Origin: Aquibium pacificus
Lineage (GTDB): Bacteria; Pseudomonadota; Alphaproteobacteria; Rhizobiales; Rhizobiaceae
Reading direction: 5' to 3'
Assembly: GCF_040839445.1 (NCBI RefSeq)
Contig: NZ_JBDPGJ010000002.1
Coordinates: 124,001 to 188,000 of the forward strand
DNA length: 64,000 nucleotides
Made by a program: the position numbers and the translations under genes. Shown in pieces: positions 51,590-59,253 of this stretch (position 1 is its first letter; every line of letters begins with the position of its first letter). A model generated the notes under the pieces. It saw nothing but the letters and a program-made list of their open reading frames with translations, was not told the origin of the DNA and ran no database searches.

Positions 51590-51858
51590 GAAATCCCCTG
51601 CCGGCGAGCCTGCCCCGAAAGGCTCAAGACCGAGTTAATGTCTGAATGTTCTCGCGCTGATTGAAATTGCCCGGCAGATGCGGCGCCGGGCGGTCTTCGG
51701 ACAGCTCGCTCAGGGCCGAGCCAGATTCCAATCACGCGTCGCTCATAAAGAGTTGAACGCCGTGCGGTCGCCATCGGAGCGCGACCGCCTACCCTTAGCG
51801 CGAGGGGATTGATGCCGCCCGGCAACGGCCCCTGGACATTCAGCCAACGGAGTACGCC

Positions 51859-52635
51859 ATGCACATCACCCGACGCGGAACGCTCTTGCTCGGACTATCC
51901 GGTCTTGCGACGATCGGCGGGACGACCATCATGCCCTACGCGGCACGCGCCCAGGACGGTCTGGGCGACACCTATGAGACCGACAGCGGCCAGATCACCA
52001 TCCGCCCGATCTCGCACGCCTCGTTCGTCATGACCACGCCTGGCATGACGATCTACAACGATCCCGTGGGCGGAGCGGCGGCCTACGAGGGACAGCCCGC
52101 GCCGGATCTCATCCTCATTACCCACGAGCATGGCGATCACTACGACGCGGAAACGCTTTCCGCGATCGTCGCCGACAATACCCGCCTCGTGACGAACCCT
52201 GCGGTCTACGACATGCTTCCCGAGGGCCTTAAGTCGAAAGCCACCGCGATCGGCAACGGCGAGAGCACCACGGTGGACGGCATGGAGATCAACGCGATCC
52301 CCGCGCACAACACCACGGAAGGCCGACTCCAGTACCATCCCAAGGGCCGCGACAACGGCTACGTGCTCTCGATCGACGGGCGGCGCGTCTACATCGCCGG
52401 CGACACGGAAGACATTCCCGAGATGCGCGCCCTGGAAGACATCTTCATCGCCTTCGTACCCATGAACCTGCCCTATACGATGGATGTGGACCAGGCCGCC
52501 TCTGCGGTTGCCGAGTTCGCACCGCAGTATGTCTATCCCTATCACTATCGCGACAGCGATCCCGATGCGTTCGCCGCGAGGGTCAGGGAGTCGGAAGCGG
52601 AAACAGACGTCGTGATGGGACCCTGGTACGGTTGA
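51859..52635 (+). CDS. Exported metallo-beta-lactamase-fold hydrolase (UPF0173-like)
   Basis: A 258-residue protein with an N-terminal TRRGTLLLGLSG signal that resembles a Tat signal and ends near ARA (residue 31). The metal-binding motif is THEHGDHYD (88-96); later NAIPAHNT, VYIAGDTEDIPEM and YPYHYRDSD supply the remaining His/Asp ligands. These are ligands of the MBL fold in the UPF0173 branch, whose substrate is unknown. It stands alone, and a terminator follows. Confidence 0.88.
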   Translation: MHITRRGTLLLGLSGLATIGGTTIMPYAARAQDGLGDTYETDSGQITIRPISHASFVMTTPGMTIYNDPVGGAAAYEGQPAPDLILITHEHGDHYDAETLSAIVADNTRLVTNPAVYDMLPEGLKSKATAIGNGESTTVDGMEINAIPAHNTTEGRLQYHPKGRDNGYVLSIDGRRVYIAGDTEDIPEMRALEDIFIAFVPMNLPYTMDVDQAASAVAEFAPQYVYPYHYRDSDPDAFAARVRESEAETDVVMGPWYG

Positions 52636-52651
52636 CGAGGCTGGCCGGCGG

Positions 52652-52673
52652 AACGGCGTTCGCCGCCGTTTCG
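52652..52673 (+). terminator. Intrinsic terminator after the MBL-fold gene
   Basis: AACGGCG (52652-52658) pairs with CGCCGTT (52664-52670) around TTCGC, with TCG after. The U-tract is short, so this is a moderate candidate. Confidence 0.5.
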
Positions 52674-52741
52674 CCTGCCGCTGACTGAAAGCTTTTCAAG
52701 TACCTGCGCAAAAAACCGGCCACCCAGCGGTTGCCGCGTTC

Positions 52742-52767
52742 GGAACCGCCAGGGCTCCCAGTCTGTT
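52742..52767 (+). promoter_or_regulatory. Possible EcfG-type promoter of the Pmp3-like gene
   Basis: GGAAC (52742-52746) and TGTT (52764-52767) are 17 bases apart, against the EcfG consensus GGAAC-N16/17-CGTT. Pmp3-like genes are stress-induced in many organisms. If used, the start would be near 52775 and the mRNA would lack the 5' arms of the leader stem described next. Confidence 0.4.
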
Positions 52768-52793
52768 GTCCACGGCAACAGGACAAGGAGCCC
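52752..52793 (+). promoter_or_regulatory. Leader hairpin that hides the ribosome site of the Pmp3-like gene
   Basis: GGGCTCC (52752-52758) is complementary to GGAGCCC (52787-52793), which contains most of the AAGGAG ribosome site; inside it CTGTTG (52763-52768) pairs with CAACAG (52776-52781). TTTT follows directly and the ATG is at 52800. The fold could act as a terminator or block translation in long transcripts. A transcript starting inside it would be free of the block. Confidence 0.5.
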
Positions 52794-52799
52794 TTTTCA

Positions 52800-52958
52800 A
52801 TGGACGTGATCAGGATATTGGCAGCCATCATCCTCCCGCCCCTAGGCGTTTTCCTCCAGGTCGGGATCGGCCTGCATTTCTGGCTCAACATTCTCCTCAC
52901 GCTCCTGGGCTACATACCCGGCATCATCCACGCGATCTGGGTGGTCCTGCGCAAGTAG
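52800..52958 (+). CDS. Pmp3/YqaE (UPF0057) family small membrane protein
   Basis: A 52-residue hydrophobic peptide with two membrane helices: ILAAIILPPLGVFLQVGIG and FWLNILLTLLGYIPGIIHAIWVV. The segment LPPLGVFLQVG and GYIPGIIHA are the Pmp3 signature. Members affect membrane potential and tolerance of salt and cold. AAGGAG lies nine bases before the ATG. The upstream leader is structured and an EcfG-like promoter overlaps it, suggesting stress control. Confidence 0.92.
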   Translation: MDVIRILAAIILPPLGVFLQVGIGLHFWLNILLTLLGYIPGIIHAIWVVLRK

Positions 52959-52985
52959 CGGGAGCGACAGCCGGCGAGCGCGGGC

Positions 52986-54626
52986 TCAGCGACGATCCTC
53001 GTCGGGGCGGAGCCAGACGAAATCGTATGGTGCGAGACTGAAGCTCTCGCCACACGTGACTGGATTGCGGCCGCTCGAGCCGGTCAGGATCGGCACCAGC
53101 CGCTCGCCGCCTTCCATGACGTCGATCTTTGCCTCGATCGTCTCATCCGACAGGTTGTGGACCGTCACGATACTGTTGCCGCGCCACGAACATTTCAGCC
53201 CCAGCAACCGCGAATCGAGTTCCAGAACCTCCCATTTCCCCCAGCCGATATCCGGCACCGCCCGGCGGGTCCTGATCAGGCTGCGGATGAAGTTCAGCAG
53301 CGAATCCGCGTCGTTGTTCTGGGCGTCAATGTTGACGCGGGCGTAGCCGTAGTCGCCCTCTTCCGTCATTTCACGAACGAGTTCGTCGGGTCGGCAGACG
53401 GAAAAGCCGCCATTTTTCCGGGACGACCACTGCAATGGCGTACGGACCGCCTCGCGCTCCTTGAGATCGAGGTTCTCGCCCATGCCGATCTCCTCGCCGT
53501 ACCAGATGACGGGCGTACCCGGCAGGGCGAACATCAGGCTGTAGGCGAGCCTGAGCCGGCGCGGGTCGCCTTCCAGCATCGGCGCCAGCCGCCTGCGAAT
53601 GCCGCGATCGTAGACGGTCATGCCCGGATCGGGCGCCATCGCATCGAAGACCTCCTGACGCTCCAGGCTCGACAGGCGCCCGAGATCGAGTTCGTCGTGG
53701 TTCCGCAGGAACGTGCCCCACTGACCCTCGACCGGCAGGTCCGGCATCATGGCAAGGACACGCCGGATCGGCTCGGCATCCTTGCGGACGAAGCCGAGGA
53801 ACATGTGCTGGTTGAGCATGAAGTTGAAGACCATATGCATGCGATCGCCGTCCGCGCCGAAATAGTCGGTGACCTCCTTCATGGTCACGTTGGCTTCGGC
53901 AAGCATGACCGACTCGGCGCGGCGCCACGAGAGCAGGCGGCGCAGGTCGGACAGGTAGTCGGCGGGGTTTCCCTCGGGCCGCTCCTTCAGCCCCTTGTAC
54001 TCGATCAGGAACGGGACAGCGTCTATCCGAAAGCCCGAGACGCCGAGCTGGAGCCAGAAGCCCATGATCTTGTCGATCTCTTCCCGCACTTCGGGATTGG
54101 CGGTGTTGAGATCGGCCTGATGCCTGTAGAAGCGGTGCAGGTACCAGCTCTTCGCCTTGCGGTCGTAAGTCCAGATCGCCTTCTGTACGCCGGGGAAGAC
54201 GACGCCTTCGTGGATGTTCTCCGGCTTTTCGTCCGACCAGACGTACCAATCCCTGTACGGCGAGTTCGGGTCGCCGCGCGCGCTCTGGAACCAGGGATGG
54301 TCGATGGAGGTGTGGTTCACGACCAGATCGACGAGGACGCGCATGCCCCGGTCGTGTGCCGCGCGGGTGAAGGCTACGAAGTCGCCCAGAGAGCCGAGCC
54401 GCGGATCGACGCCGTAGAAATCCGAGATGTCGTATCCATTGTCCCGGTTGGGGCTCGGATAGAACGGCAGCAGCCAGATGCAGTTGGCGCCGAGCGACTC
54501 TATATAGTCGAGCCGGTCCGCGAGCCCGCGGAAATCGCCGACGCCGTCGCCGTTCGAATCCATGAAGGCGTCCACGTCGACGCAATAGATGACCGCGTTC
54601 TTGTACCAGAGGTCCAGCATCGGCAA
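52986..54626 (-). CDS. GH13 glycosidase, trehalose synthase/alpha-amylase-like
   Basis: A 546-residue (beta/alpha)8 enzyme. GH13 regions: I DLVVNHTS, II GFRIDAVPF (nucleophile Asp), III VMLAEANV (acid Glu), IV LRNHDELDL (Asp). MLDLWYKNAVIYCVDVDAFMDSNGDGVGDFRGL resembles trehalose synthases (maltose glucosyltransferases), which start WYKDAVIYEL. It lacks a fused maltokinase domain. It may interconvert maltose and trehalose or cleave alpha-glucans. It follows the second GH13 gene by 77 bases on the same strand. Confidence 0.87.
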   Translation of the reverse strand: MPMLDLWYKNAVIYCVDVDAFMDSNGDGVGDFRGLADRLDYIESLGANCIWLLPFYPSPNRDNGYDISDFYGVDPRLGSLGDFVAFTRAAHDRGMRVLVDLVVNHTSIDHPWFQSARGDPNSPYRDWYVWSDEKPENIHEGVVFPGVQKAIWTYDRKAKSWYLHRFYRHQADLNTANPEVREEIDKIMGFWLQLGVSGFRIDAVPFLIEYKGLKERPEGNPADYLSDLRRLLSWRRAESVMLAEANVTMKEVTDYFGADGDRMHMVFNFMLNQHMFLGFVRKDAEPIRRVLAMMPDLPVEGQWGTFLRNHDELDLGRLSSLERQEVFDAMAPDPGMTVYDRGIRRRLAPMLEGDPRRLRLAYSLMFALPGTPVIWYGEEIGMGENLDLKEREAVRTPLQWSSRKNGGFSVCRPDELVREMTEEGDYGYARVNIDAQNNDADSLLNFIRSLIRTRRAVPDIGWGKWEVLELDSRLLGLKCSWRGNSIVTVHNLSDETIEAKIDVMEGGERLVPILTGSSGRNPVTCGESFSLAPYDFVWLRPDEDRR

Positions 54627-54703
54627 ACCCGTCCCGTTTCAATGTGGCATGACAACGGTTCCCGCGCGGTCACGTTCCGGTGCTCGGAGGGCACTTCGAT
54701 TGG

Positions 54704-56299
54704 TCAAACCTCACCGAGCGTCACCAGAATCCCCTCGTTCGGCCGCAGCGCCACCGAACCATCCAGTTCCTCGCCGGTGCGGTCCAGAGCCGTGGAAAGC
54801 ACGATGCGTGCCTTCGTTCCGCGGGGCAATGCGCTGGAACGGTTCTCCTGGCTGAAGTTCAGGGCGATGCGGAAGCGCTCGTCGCCGTGGCGGCGCTCGT
54901 AGGCAAGGACATTTCCCTCGGTGCCGCCGAGTTCGAAGGAACCGACCCTCAAGGCGGCATGGCTTTGACGGAAATGGATCAGCTGGTGATAGAGCGCCAG
55001 GATCGAGTGCTCGTCCTCGCGAAGGCAGGCGACGTTGCATTCCCGGTGATCCATGGCGAGCGGGAGCCAGGGCTTTCCTCCGGTGAAACCCGCATTGTCC
55101 GTGGGTTCCCACTGCATCGGCGTCCGGGCCGGATCGCGCCCCAGGCCCAGACCCGGCTCGTTCTTCTCCCACGGATCCTGGACGGCCTCGGGCGGGATCT
55201 GGACGTTACCGAGACCGATCTCTTCGCCGTAGTACATGGTGGGCGTTCCGCGAAGGGTCAGGAGCAGCATCCCGGCGAGCCGCGCCTGTTCCAGCCCAAC
55301 GCGGGTGGCGATCCTCTTCTGGTCGTGGTTGCCCAGGACCCAGTTCGGCCAGCCGCCGTAGGGGAGCTTGTCCTCGTATTCGACAATCAGCCTGGCGATC
55401 TCCTCCGCGCGCCAGCTGGCCTGGAGTAGCTGGAAGTTGAACGGCAGGTGCGCGCCCTTCAGATCCGCGCCATAATAGGCGACAAGCCGCTCGAGTGGCA
55501 GGTAGATCTCGCCGATCAGGACACGTTCGGGATATTCCTGCAGGACCGACCGCATCTCGGCGATCACCTCATGCACCTCCGGCTGGTCCGCGGAGTAGAC
55601 CTGCAGGAACCGGTTGATTTCCGCCTGGCCGGGCTGGAAGGAGGGGTTCGGCGGGTTGTCGCGGAACCGCTCGTCCTTGATGAGGTGCCAGATGACGTCG
55701 ACGCGGAACCCGTCGACACCGCGGTCGAGCCAGAAGCGCATGGCATCGTACATGGCTTCGCGGACTTCGGGATTGCGCCAGTTGAGGTCGGGCTGCTCTT
55801 TCAGGAATGCGTGATAGTAGTACTGGCCGGTGGCCTCGTCCCACTGCCAGGCGGAGCCGCCAAAATTGCTGATCCAGTTGTTGGGCGGGCCGCCATCGGG
55901 AGCGGCGTCGCGCCAGATGTACCAGTCGCGTTTGTCGTTGTCCCGCGACTGGCGGCTTCGTTGAAACCAGGGATGTTCCTCGGAGGTGTGGTTCGGCACG
56001 AAATCGAGGATCACCTTGAGATCGCGGGCGTGCGCATCTTCCACCAGCCGCTCGAAGTCCTCCATAGTCCCGAACATCGGATCGACGCCACGATAGTCGC
56101 AGACGTCGTAGCCGAAATCGGCCATGGGCGAGGGATAGAAGGGCGAGATCCAGATGGCCTCGACGCCGAGCCAGGCAAGATAGTCGAGCCGGCGGCGAAT
56201 GCCTTCCAGGTCGCCGATCCCGTCTTCGTTGGTGTCCTGAAAGGATCGCGGATAGATCTGGTAGACGATCCCGCGCTTCCACCAGGTCTGGTCCGGCAT
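54704..56299 (-). CDS. GH13 alpha-glucosidase (oligo-1,6-glucosidase/AglA-like)
   Basis: A 531-residue enzyme: WWKRGIVYQIYPRSFQDTNEDGIGDLEGI at the start, region I DFVPNHTS, II GFRVDVIWH (nucleophile Asp), III LIGEIYLP (acid Glu), IV VLGNHDQKRI (Asp). Features match alpha-glucosidases that act on sucrose, maltose, trehalulose or isomalto-oligosaccharides; exact specificity is open. The ATG at 56299 starts at the conserved MPDQTWWKR; an ATG at 56332 adds 11 residues. Two palindromes lie upstream. No sugar transporter is nearby. Confidence 0.9.
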   Translation of the reverse strand: MPDQTWWKRGIVYQIYPRSFQDTNEDGIGDLEGIRRRLDYLAWLGVEAIWISPFYPSPMADFGYDVCDYRGVDPMFGTMEDFERLVEDAHARDLKVILDFVPNHTSEEHPWFQRSRQSRDNDKRDWYIWRDAAPDGGPPNNWISNFGGSAWQWDEATGQYYYHAFLKEQPDLNWRNPEVREAMYDAMRFWLDRGVDGFRVDVIWHLIKDERFRDNPPNPSFQPGQAEINRFLQVYSADQPEVHEVIAEMRSVLQEYPERVLIGEIYLPLERLVAYYGADLKGAHLPFNFQLLQASWRAEEIARLIVEYEDKLPYGGWPNWVLGNHDQKRIATRVGLEQARLAGMLLLTLRGTPTMYYGEEIGLGNVQIPPEAVQDPWEKNEPGLGLGRDPARTPMQWEPTDNAGFTGGKPWLPLAMDHRECNVACLREDEHSILALYHQLIHFRQSHAALRVGSFELGGTEGNVLAYERRHGDERFRIALNFSQENRSSALPRGTKARIVLSTALDRTGEELDGSVALRPNEGILVTLGEV

Positions 56300-56374
56300 G
56301 TGAGCACTCCCGTGGCTGTTCACAGGATGCAATACACCGCGCCCGCAAACTGTTCCGAGCGGAATGCGCCTGAA

Positions 56375-56428
56375 TGACCCATCGGGTCACGCGATCGTGC
56401 CGGACCCTTGCCGGATCCGGCACGATCG
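56375..56428. repeat. Two adjacent inverted repeats upstream of the GH13 genes
   Basis: TGACCC/GGGTCA around ATC (56375-56389), and a perfect 12-bp pair at 56392-56403 and 56417-56428 (CGATCGTGCCGG and its complement). They lie between the L,D-transpeptidase stop and the alpha-glucosidase start on the minus strand. No T-run follows the long stem on either strand. The long one may end the transpeptidase mRNA; the short one could be an operator. Confidence 0.5.
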
Positions 56429-56465
56429 AAGGGTTGTCGCCGTGATCGGGCAACCCAGGCTTTTC

Positions 56466-57086
56466 CTAGAGGACGATGACCTTGGCGCCGTTCTCGGCCC
56501 GCTCGTAGAGGTCGATGATGTCCTGGTTGATCAGCCTGATGCAGCCCGACGACATCGCCTGGCCGATGGAATTCCACTCCGGCGTGCCGTGCAGGCGGTA
56601 TCCGGTATCGCCGCCCTTGTTGAACAGATAGAGCGCCCGTGCGCCAAGCGGGTTCATCAGACCGGGCGGCATGCCGCCGCGCCATTTTGCAAGCTCCGGC
56701 TGCCGGCCTATCATTTCCGACGGCGGGGTCCAGGTCGGCCACTCGCGCTTCATGGCCACCCGCGCGGTGCCCTTCCACTCGAAGCCCTCGCGCCCGACGC
56801 CGATGCCGTAGCGCATTGCCTTGCCTTCCGGCATGACGAAATAGAGGAACTTCTCGTTCGTATCGACGATGATGGTGCCCGGCTTCTCCTTGGTGTCGTA
56901 ACGGACGGTCTGCCGATGATACTTCCGCGGCACCTTCGAGATGGGGATGGACGGCAGCTGGTAGCCGGAATCCTTCTTCGATCCGTACGAAGAAGAAAAC
57001 ATGCTGATGGTGCCGTCGGACGTACAGCCCGCGAGTGCCGTCGCCAGTGCCAACCCCGCCGCGACGACGATTGCTCTTGTTCTCAT
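56466..57086 (-). CDS. L,D-transpeptidase (YkuD domain) lipoprotein
   Basis: A 206-residue envelope protein. The lipobox LAGC (Cys20) follows a short signal, so it is likely a lipoprotein. The YkuD domain spans about residues 70-206: TIIVDTNEKFLYFVMPEGKAMRYGIGVGREGFEW, YRLHGTPEWNSIG and the catalytic SSGCIRLINQD. It makes or breaks 3-3 peptidoglycan cross-links or attaches proteins to the wall; such enzymes are abundant in Rhizobiales. Confidence 0.94.
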   Translation of the reverse strand: MRTRAIVVAAGLALATALAGCTSDGTISMFSSSYGSKKDSGYQLPSIPISKVPRKYHRQTVRYDTKEKPGTIIVDTNEKFLYFVMPEGKAMRYGIGVGREGFEWKGTARVAMKREWPTWTPPSEMIGRQPELAKWRGGMPPGLMNPLGARALYLFNKGGDTGYRLHGTPEWNSIGQAMSSGCIRLINQDIIDLYERAENGAKVIVL

Positions 57087-57348
57087 GCTTCGATCCCGAT
57101 TGAAGGCCCTGCCCGATTCGAGCCATGATTAGGTCCGAAATCTTAACGGCAGTTTACCTTGATTTTGCCAAGCCTCATCGGCACCGGCGCGTCCCCACGG
57201 GCGGAATTCAGCCACAATTATTGCAGATCGGCAACATTTTCGTTCCCCGAGCCCCGACCGGTCCCGCGACCGGCGCCATGGCAGGAGCTTTTATGCACCG
57301 GCTGGGCGGAAGGTTTCGCTTCGAACCCGTTGGTGGCATTCTGCGCCG

Positions 57349-57849
57349 ATGCCTATTGTCTCGCCGATTCCTTACAATCCCCTCGCCGACGGCCGCCAGT
57401 CGGAACGCGCCCTTCTGGTCCGGCGCGGCGTGCAGCGCATGCTCCTGCAGATGAACGCGCACGTCCTGCCGGAGCTTTCGCTCGCGTCCGGCCGGCGGGC
57501 CGATCTGATCGCGATCACCCGCAATGCCGAGATCTGGATCATCGAGATCAAGTCCTCGGTGGAAGATTTCCGCGTCGACCGGAAATGGCCGGAGTACCGG
57601 CTTAACTCGGACCGCTTCTTCTTCGCCACGCACCCCGAGGTCCCGGCGTCGATCTTTCCGGAGGAATGCGGGTTCATCCTGTCCGACGGCTACGGCGCGG
57701 AGGTGGTCCGCGACGCCCCGGAGCATCGGCTGGCGCCGGCGACCCGTAAGTCTCTTTTGATGCGGTTCGCACGGGCGGGTGCCTCGCGACTGCTCGCCGC
57801 CGAACTGGCCGGCGTTCCGGTGCCGTCGATCGAAGGCGAGAGCGACTGA
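57349..57849 (+). CDS. mmcB: MmcB-family DNA repair protein
   Basis: A 166-residue protein of the MmcB family (PF06319). GRRADLIAITRNAEIWIIEIKSSVEDFRVDRKWPEYR has the D-(x)n-E-x-K pattern of PD-(D/E)xK nucleases, followed by CGFILSDGYGAEVVRDAPEHRLAPATRKSLLMRFARAGA. In Caulobacter the gene is linked to mitomycin C damage. I looked for an alphaproteobacterial SOS box (GAAC-N7-GAAC) in the 262 bases upstream and found none. Confidence 0.9.
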   Translation: MPIVSPIPYNPLADGRQSERALLVRRGVQRMLLQMNAHVLPELSLASGRRADLIAITRNAEIWIIEIKSSVEDFRVDRKWPEYRLNSDRFFFATHPEVPASIFPEECGFILSDGYGAEVVRDAPEHRLAPATRKSLLMRFARAGASRLLAAELAGVPVPSIEGESD

Positions 57850-58045
57850 CCGCAACGGCACGCCGCCGGACCGTCCAATTCGGGAGAGGCCACGGACGCC
57901 GTAGCGTCGGGAAGACGCGCTTTTGAAGCACCGCCTGACCGATGCGATCATCGAACCCCGGCCGGTCCAGCGGAATGCTCGGCGCGTCCAGCGGCGAACC
58001 TGAATCAGCGGCCGCTATCCCGGCGTATTTCCGGGCGGGAAGGCG

Positions 58046-58074
58046 TTGACGCGTAGCCGAAGCTCGATTATAAG
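58046..58074 (+). promoter_or_regulatory. Promoter of rpsT
   Basis: TTGACG (58046-58051) and TATAAG (58069-58074) with exactly 17 bases between, near the sigma-70 consensus. The predicted start is about 58081, giving a leader of some 89 bases. Confidence 0.8.
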
Positions 58075-58087
58075 CCCGCACCACTGA

Positions 58088-58116
58088 GGCGGCCCATCCG
58101 GCCGCCCGTTTGTTTT
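58088..58116 (+). promoter_or_regulatory. Terminator-like attenuator in the rpsT leader
   Basis: GGCGGCC (58088-58094) and GGCCGCC (58100-58106) form a perfect 7-bp stem around CATCC and are followed by CGTTTGTTTT. It begins about eight bases into the predicted mRNA. It could terminate transcription early, protect the 5' end or take part in feedback by S20. Confidence 0.55.
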
Positions 58117-58169
58117 CGCGCCTGCCGGCACCGGAGTGGCGCGGACCGTTTGACAACGAGAGAGGCACC

Positions 58170-58436
58170 ATGGCCAATACGAGCTCGGCCAAGAAGGCTA
58201 CGCGCAAGATCGCCCGCCGGACCGAAGTTAACAAGAACCGCCGTTCGCGCGTGCGGACCTTCGTCCGCAAGGTCGAGGAGGCGCTGGCTTCCGGAGACAA
58301 GGCGGCGGCCGAGATGGCTTTCAAGGACGCGCAGCCTGAGCTGATGCGCGCCGCGACGAAAGGCGTCCTGCACAGGAACACCGCGTCCAGGAAAGTGTCC
58401 CGGCTGGCGCAGCGTTTGAAGGCTCTTGGCGCCTGA
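58170..58436 (+). CDS. rpsT: 30S ribosomal protein S20
   Basis: An 88-residue basic protein of the small ribosomal subunit. MANTSSAKKATRKIARRTEVNKNRRSRVRTFVRKVEEAL and HRNTASRKVSRLAQRLKAL are highly conserved in S20. AGAGAGGC precedes the ATG at 58170. Its own promoter and leader hairpin are upstream and a clear terminator follows, so it is monocistronic, next to dnaA as usual in Rhizobiales. Confidence 0.97.
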   Translation: MANTSSAKKATRKIARRTEVNKNRRSRVRTFVRKVEEALASGDKAAAEMAFKDAQPELMRAATKGVLHRNTASRKVSRLAQRLKALGA

Positions 58437-58470
58437 CGCATCGTCACAACGGCTAAGCAATTCTTGATGA

Positions 58471-58500
58471 AGCCCGGCGGCGACGCCGGGCTTTTCGTTT
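58471..58500 (+). terminator. Intrinsic terminator of rpsT
   Basis: AGCCCGGCG (58471-58479) pairs with CGCCGGGCT (58484-58492) around GCGA, followed by TTTCGTTT. A strong terminator 35 bases after the rpsT stop. Confidence 0.9.
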
Positions 58501-59253
58501 GCGTACAAGGGCTTGCATATGGCTATATGGGGCGGTCCGAAAACCACGCGCGATTTCGTTTGCCGGCATAACCATCCGGCGCAGTCAGGTAGGGACGGGT
58601 GCCCTTGAACCCCGCAAGTGACACGCCGGATTTATTGAACGAAAACAGTGTCTTGCGGAAGGATGTCCACAGCTTGTTCATCGAGCGTCCCGCCCCCGCG
58701 TGAATTAAATATGTCAAGTAGAAAATTATCATTTTTTTAATAGCCGCATACGCAAAATACCCGGTTTGGGAAAAGGTTGATTCACAAAGCAATTATCCGA
58801 ACGGTTGAGTCGGGCACCACGAATTCAACCCCTCCGGCTGCCGTGATTCGTTAAAAAACCATGGCTCTCGGACTTGCCCTTCAGGGCTGCATTTCCTAAA
58901 CTTCAAAGCATCGAAAGGGACAGGGCCGAGGGCCTTCATACCCAGAAAATTCGAACCGTTCGAACGCCGGATCATTCCGGCGAACGCTAGAGTTTTGCCC
59001 TTTCGAGGCGGCGGTCAGCGTCGCGTTCAGCGTAAGGTGAGGACGAGTGTCTCTTGGCGTATGCGCCAGGACGGGGTTCTTGCGCTGTCCGGAACTGGGA
59101 AGGCGCGGGAGCGCCAAAGAGAGTGGGCACATGCCGCCTCGAGGGGCGGCATAGAAACGGGGACGCGTAACAACGAGTGCGGTCTCAGGCCGCGTAAGAA
59201 AATCGAGGACGTTCGCGACTGTTCGGTTGCGAGCGAGAGGGTAGCTTTGAGGA
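58501..59253 (+). other. Long dnaA upstream region with AT-rich stretch, GANTC sites and DnaA-box-like sequences
   Basis: About 750 bases without a convincing gene. The part 58697-58760 is far richer in A/T than the rest of the window. DnaA-box-like 9-mers include TGATTCACA at 58778-58786 (one mismatch to TTATNCACA). Three GANTC sites (58779, 58807, 58845) lie within 71 bases. TTCGAA repeats around CCG at 58950-58964. The later half (59000-59250) holds only short open frames that look non-coding. It probably contains the dnaA promoter; an origin role is possible but unproven. Confidence 0.5.

Larger units (their letters stand above)
57850..58169. other. Intergenic region with the rpsT promoter and leader
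   Basis: The first 190 bases show no gene or clear signal; the rest holds the rpsT promoter and the leader hairpin listed separately. No ribosome site for another product was seen. Confidence 0.5.

Noticed and set aside
53157..54902. A 581-codon plus-strand frame over a GH13 gene
   Set aside because: Antisense to a GH13 enzyme with all four conserved regions; no domain seen in the reverse frame.
57087..57348. SOS box search before mmcB
   Set aside because: No GAAC-N7-GAAC or GTTC-N7-GTTC pattern was found. Only a CCGGTC/GACCGG palindrome at 57258-57273 is present, with no sign that it is LexA-related.
58523..58792. An 89-codon minus-strand frame in the dnaA upstream region
   Set aside because: It crosses the AT-rich stretch, has no ribosome site and no recognisable family. 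Its low GC reflects the region rather than coding.
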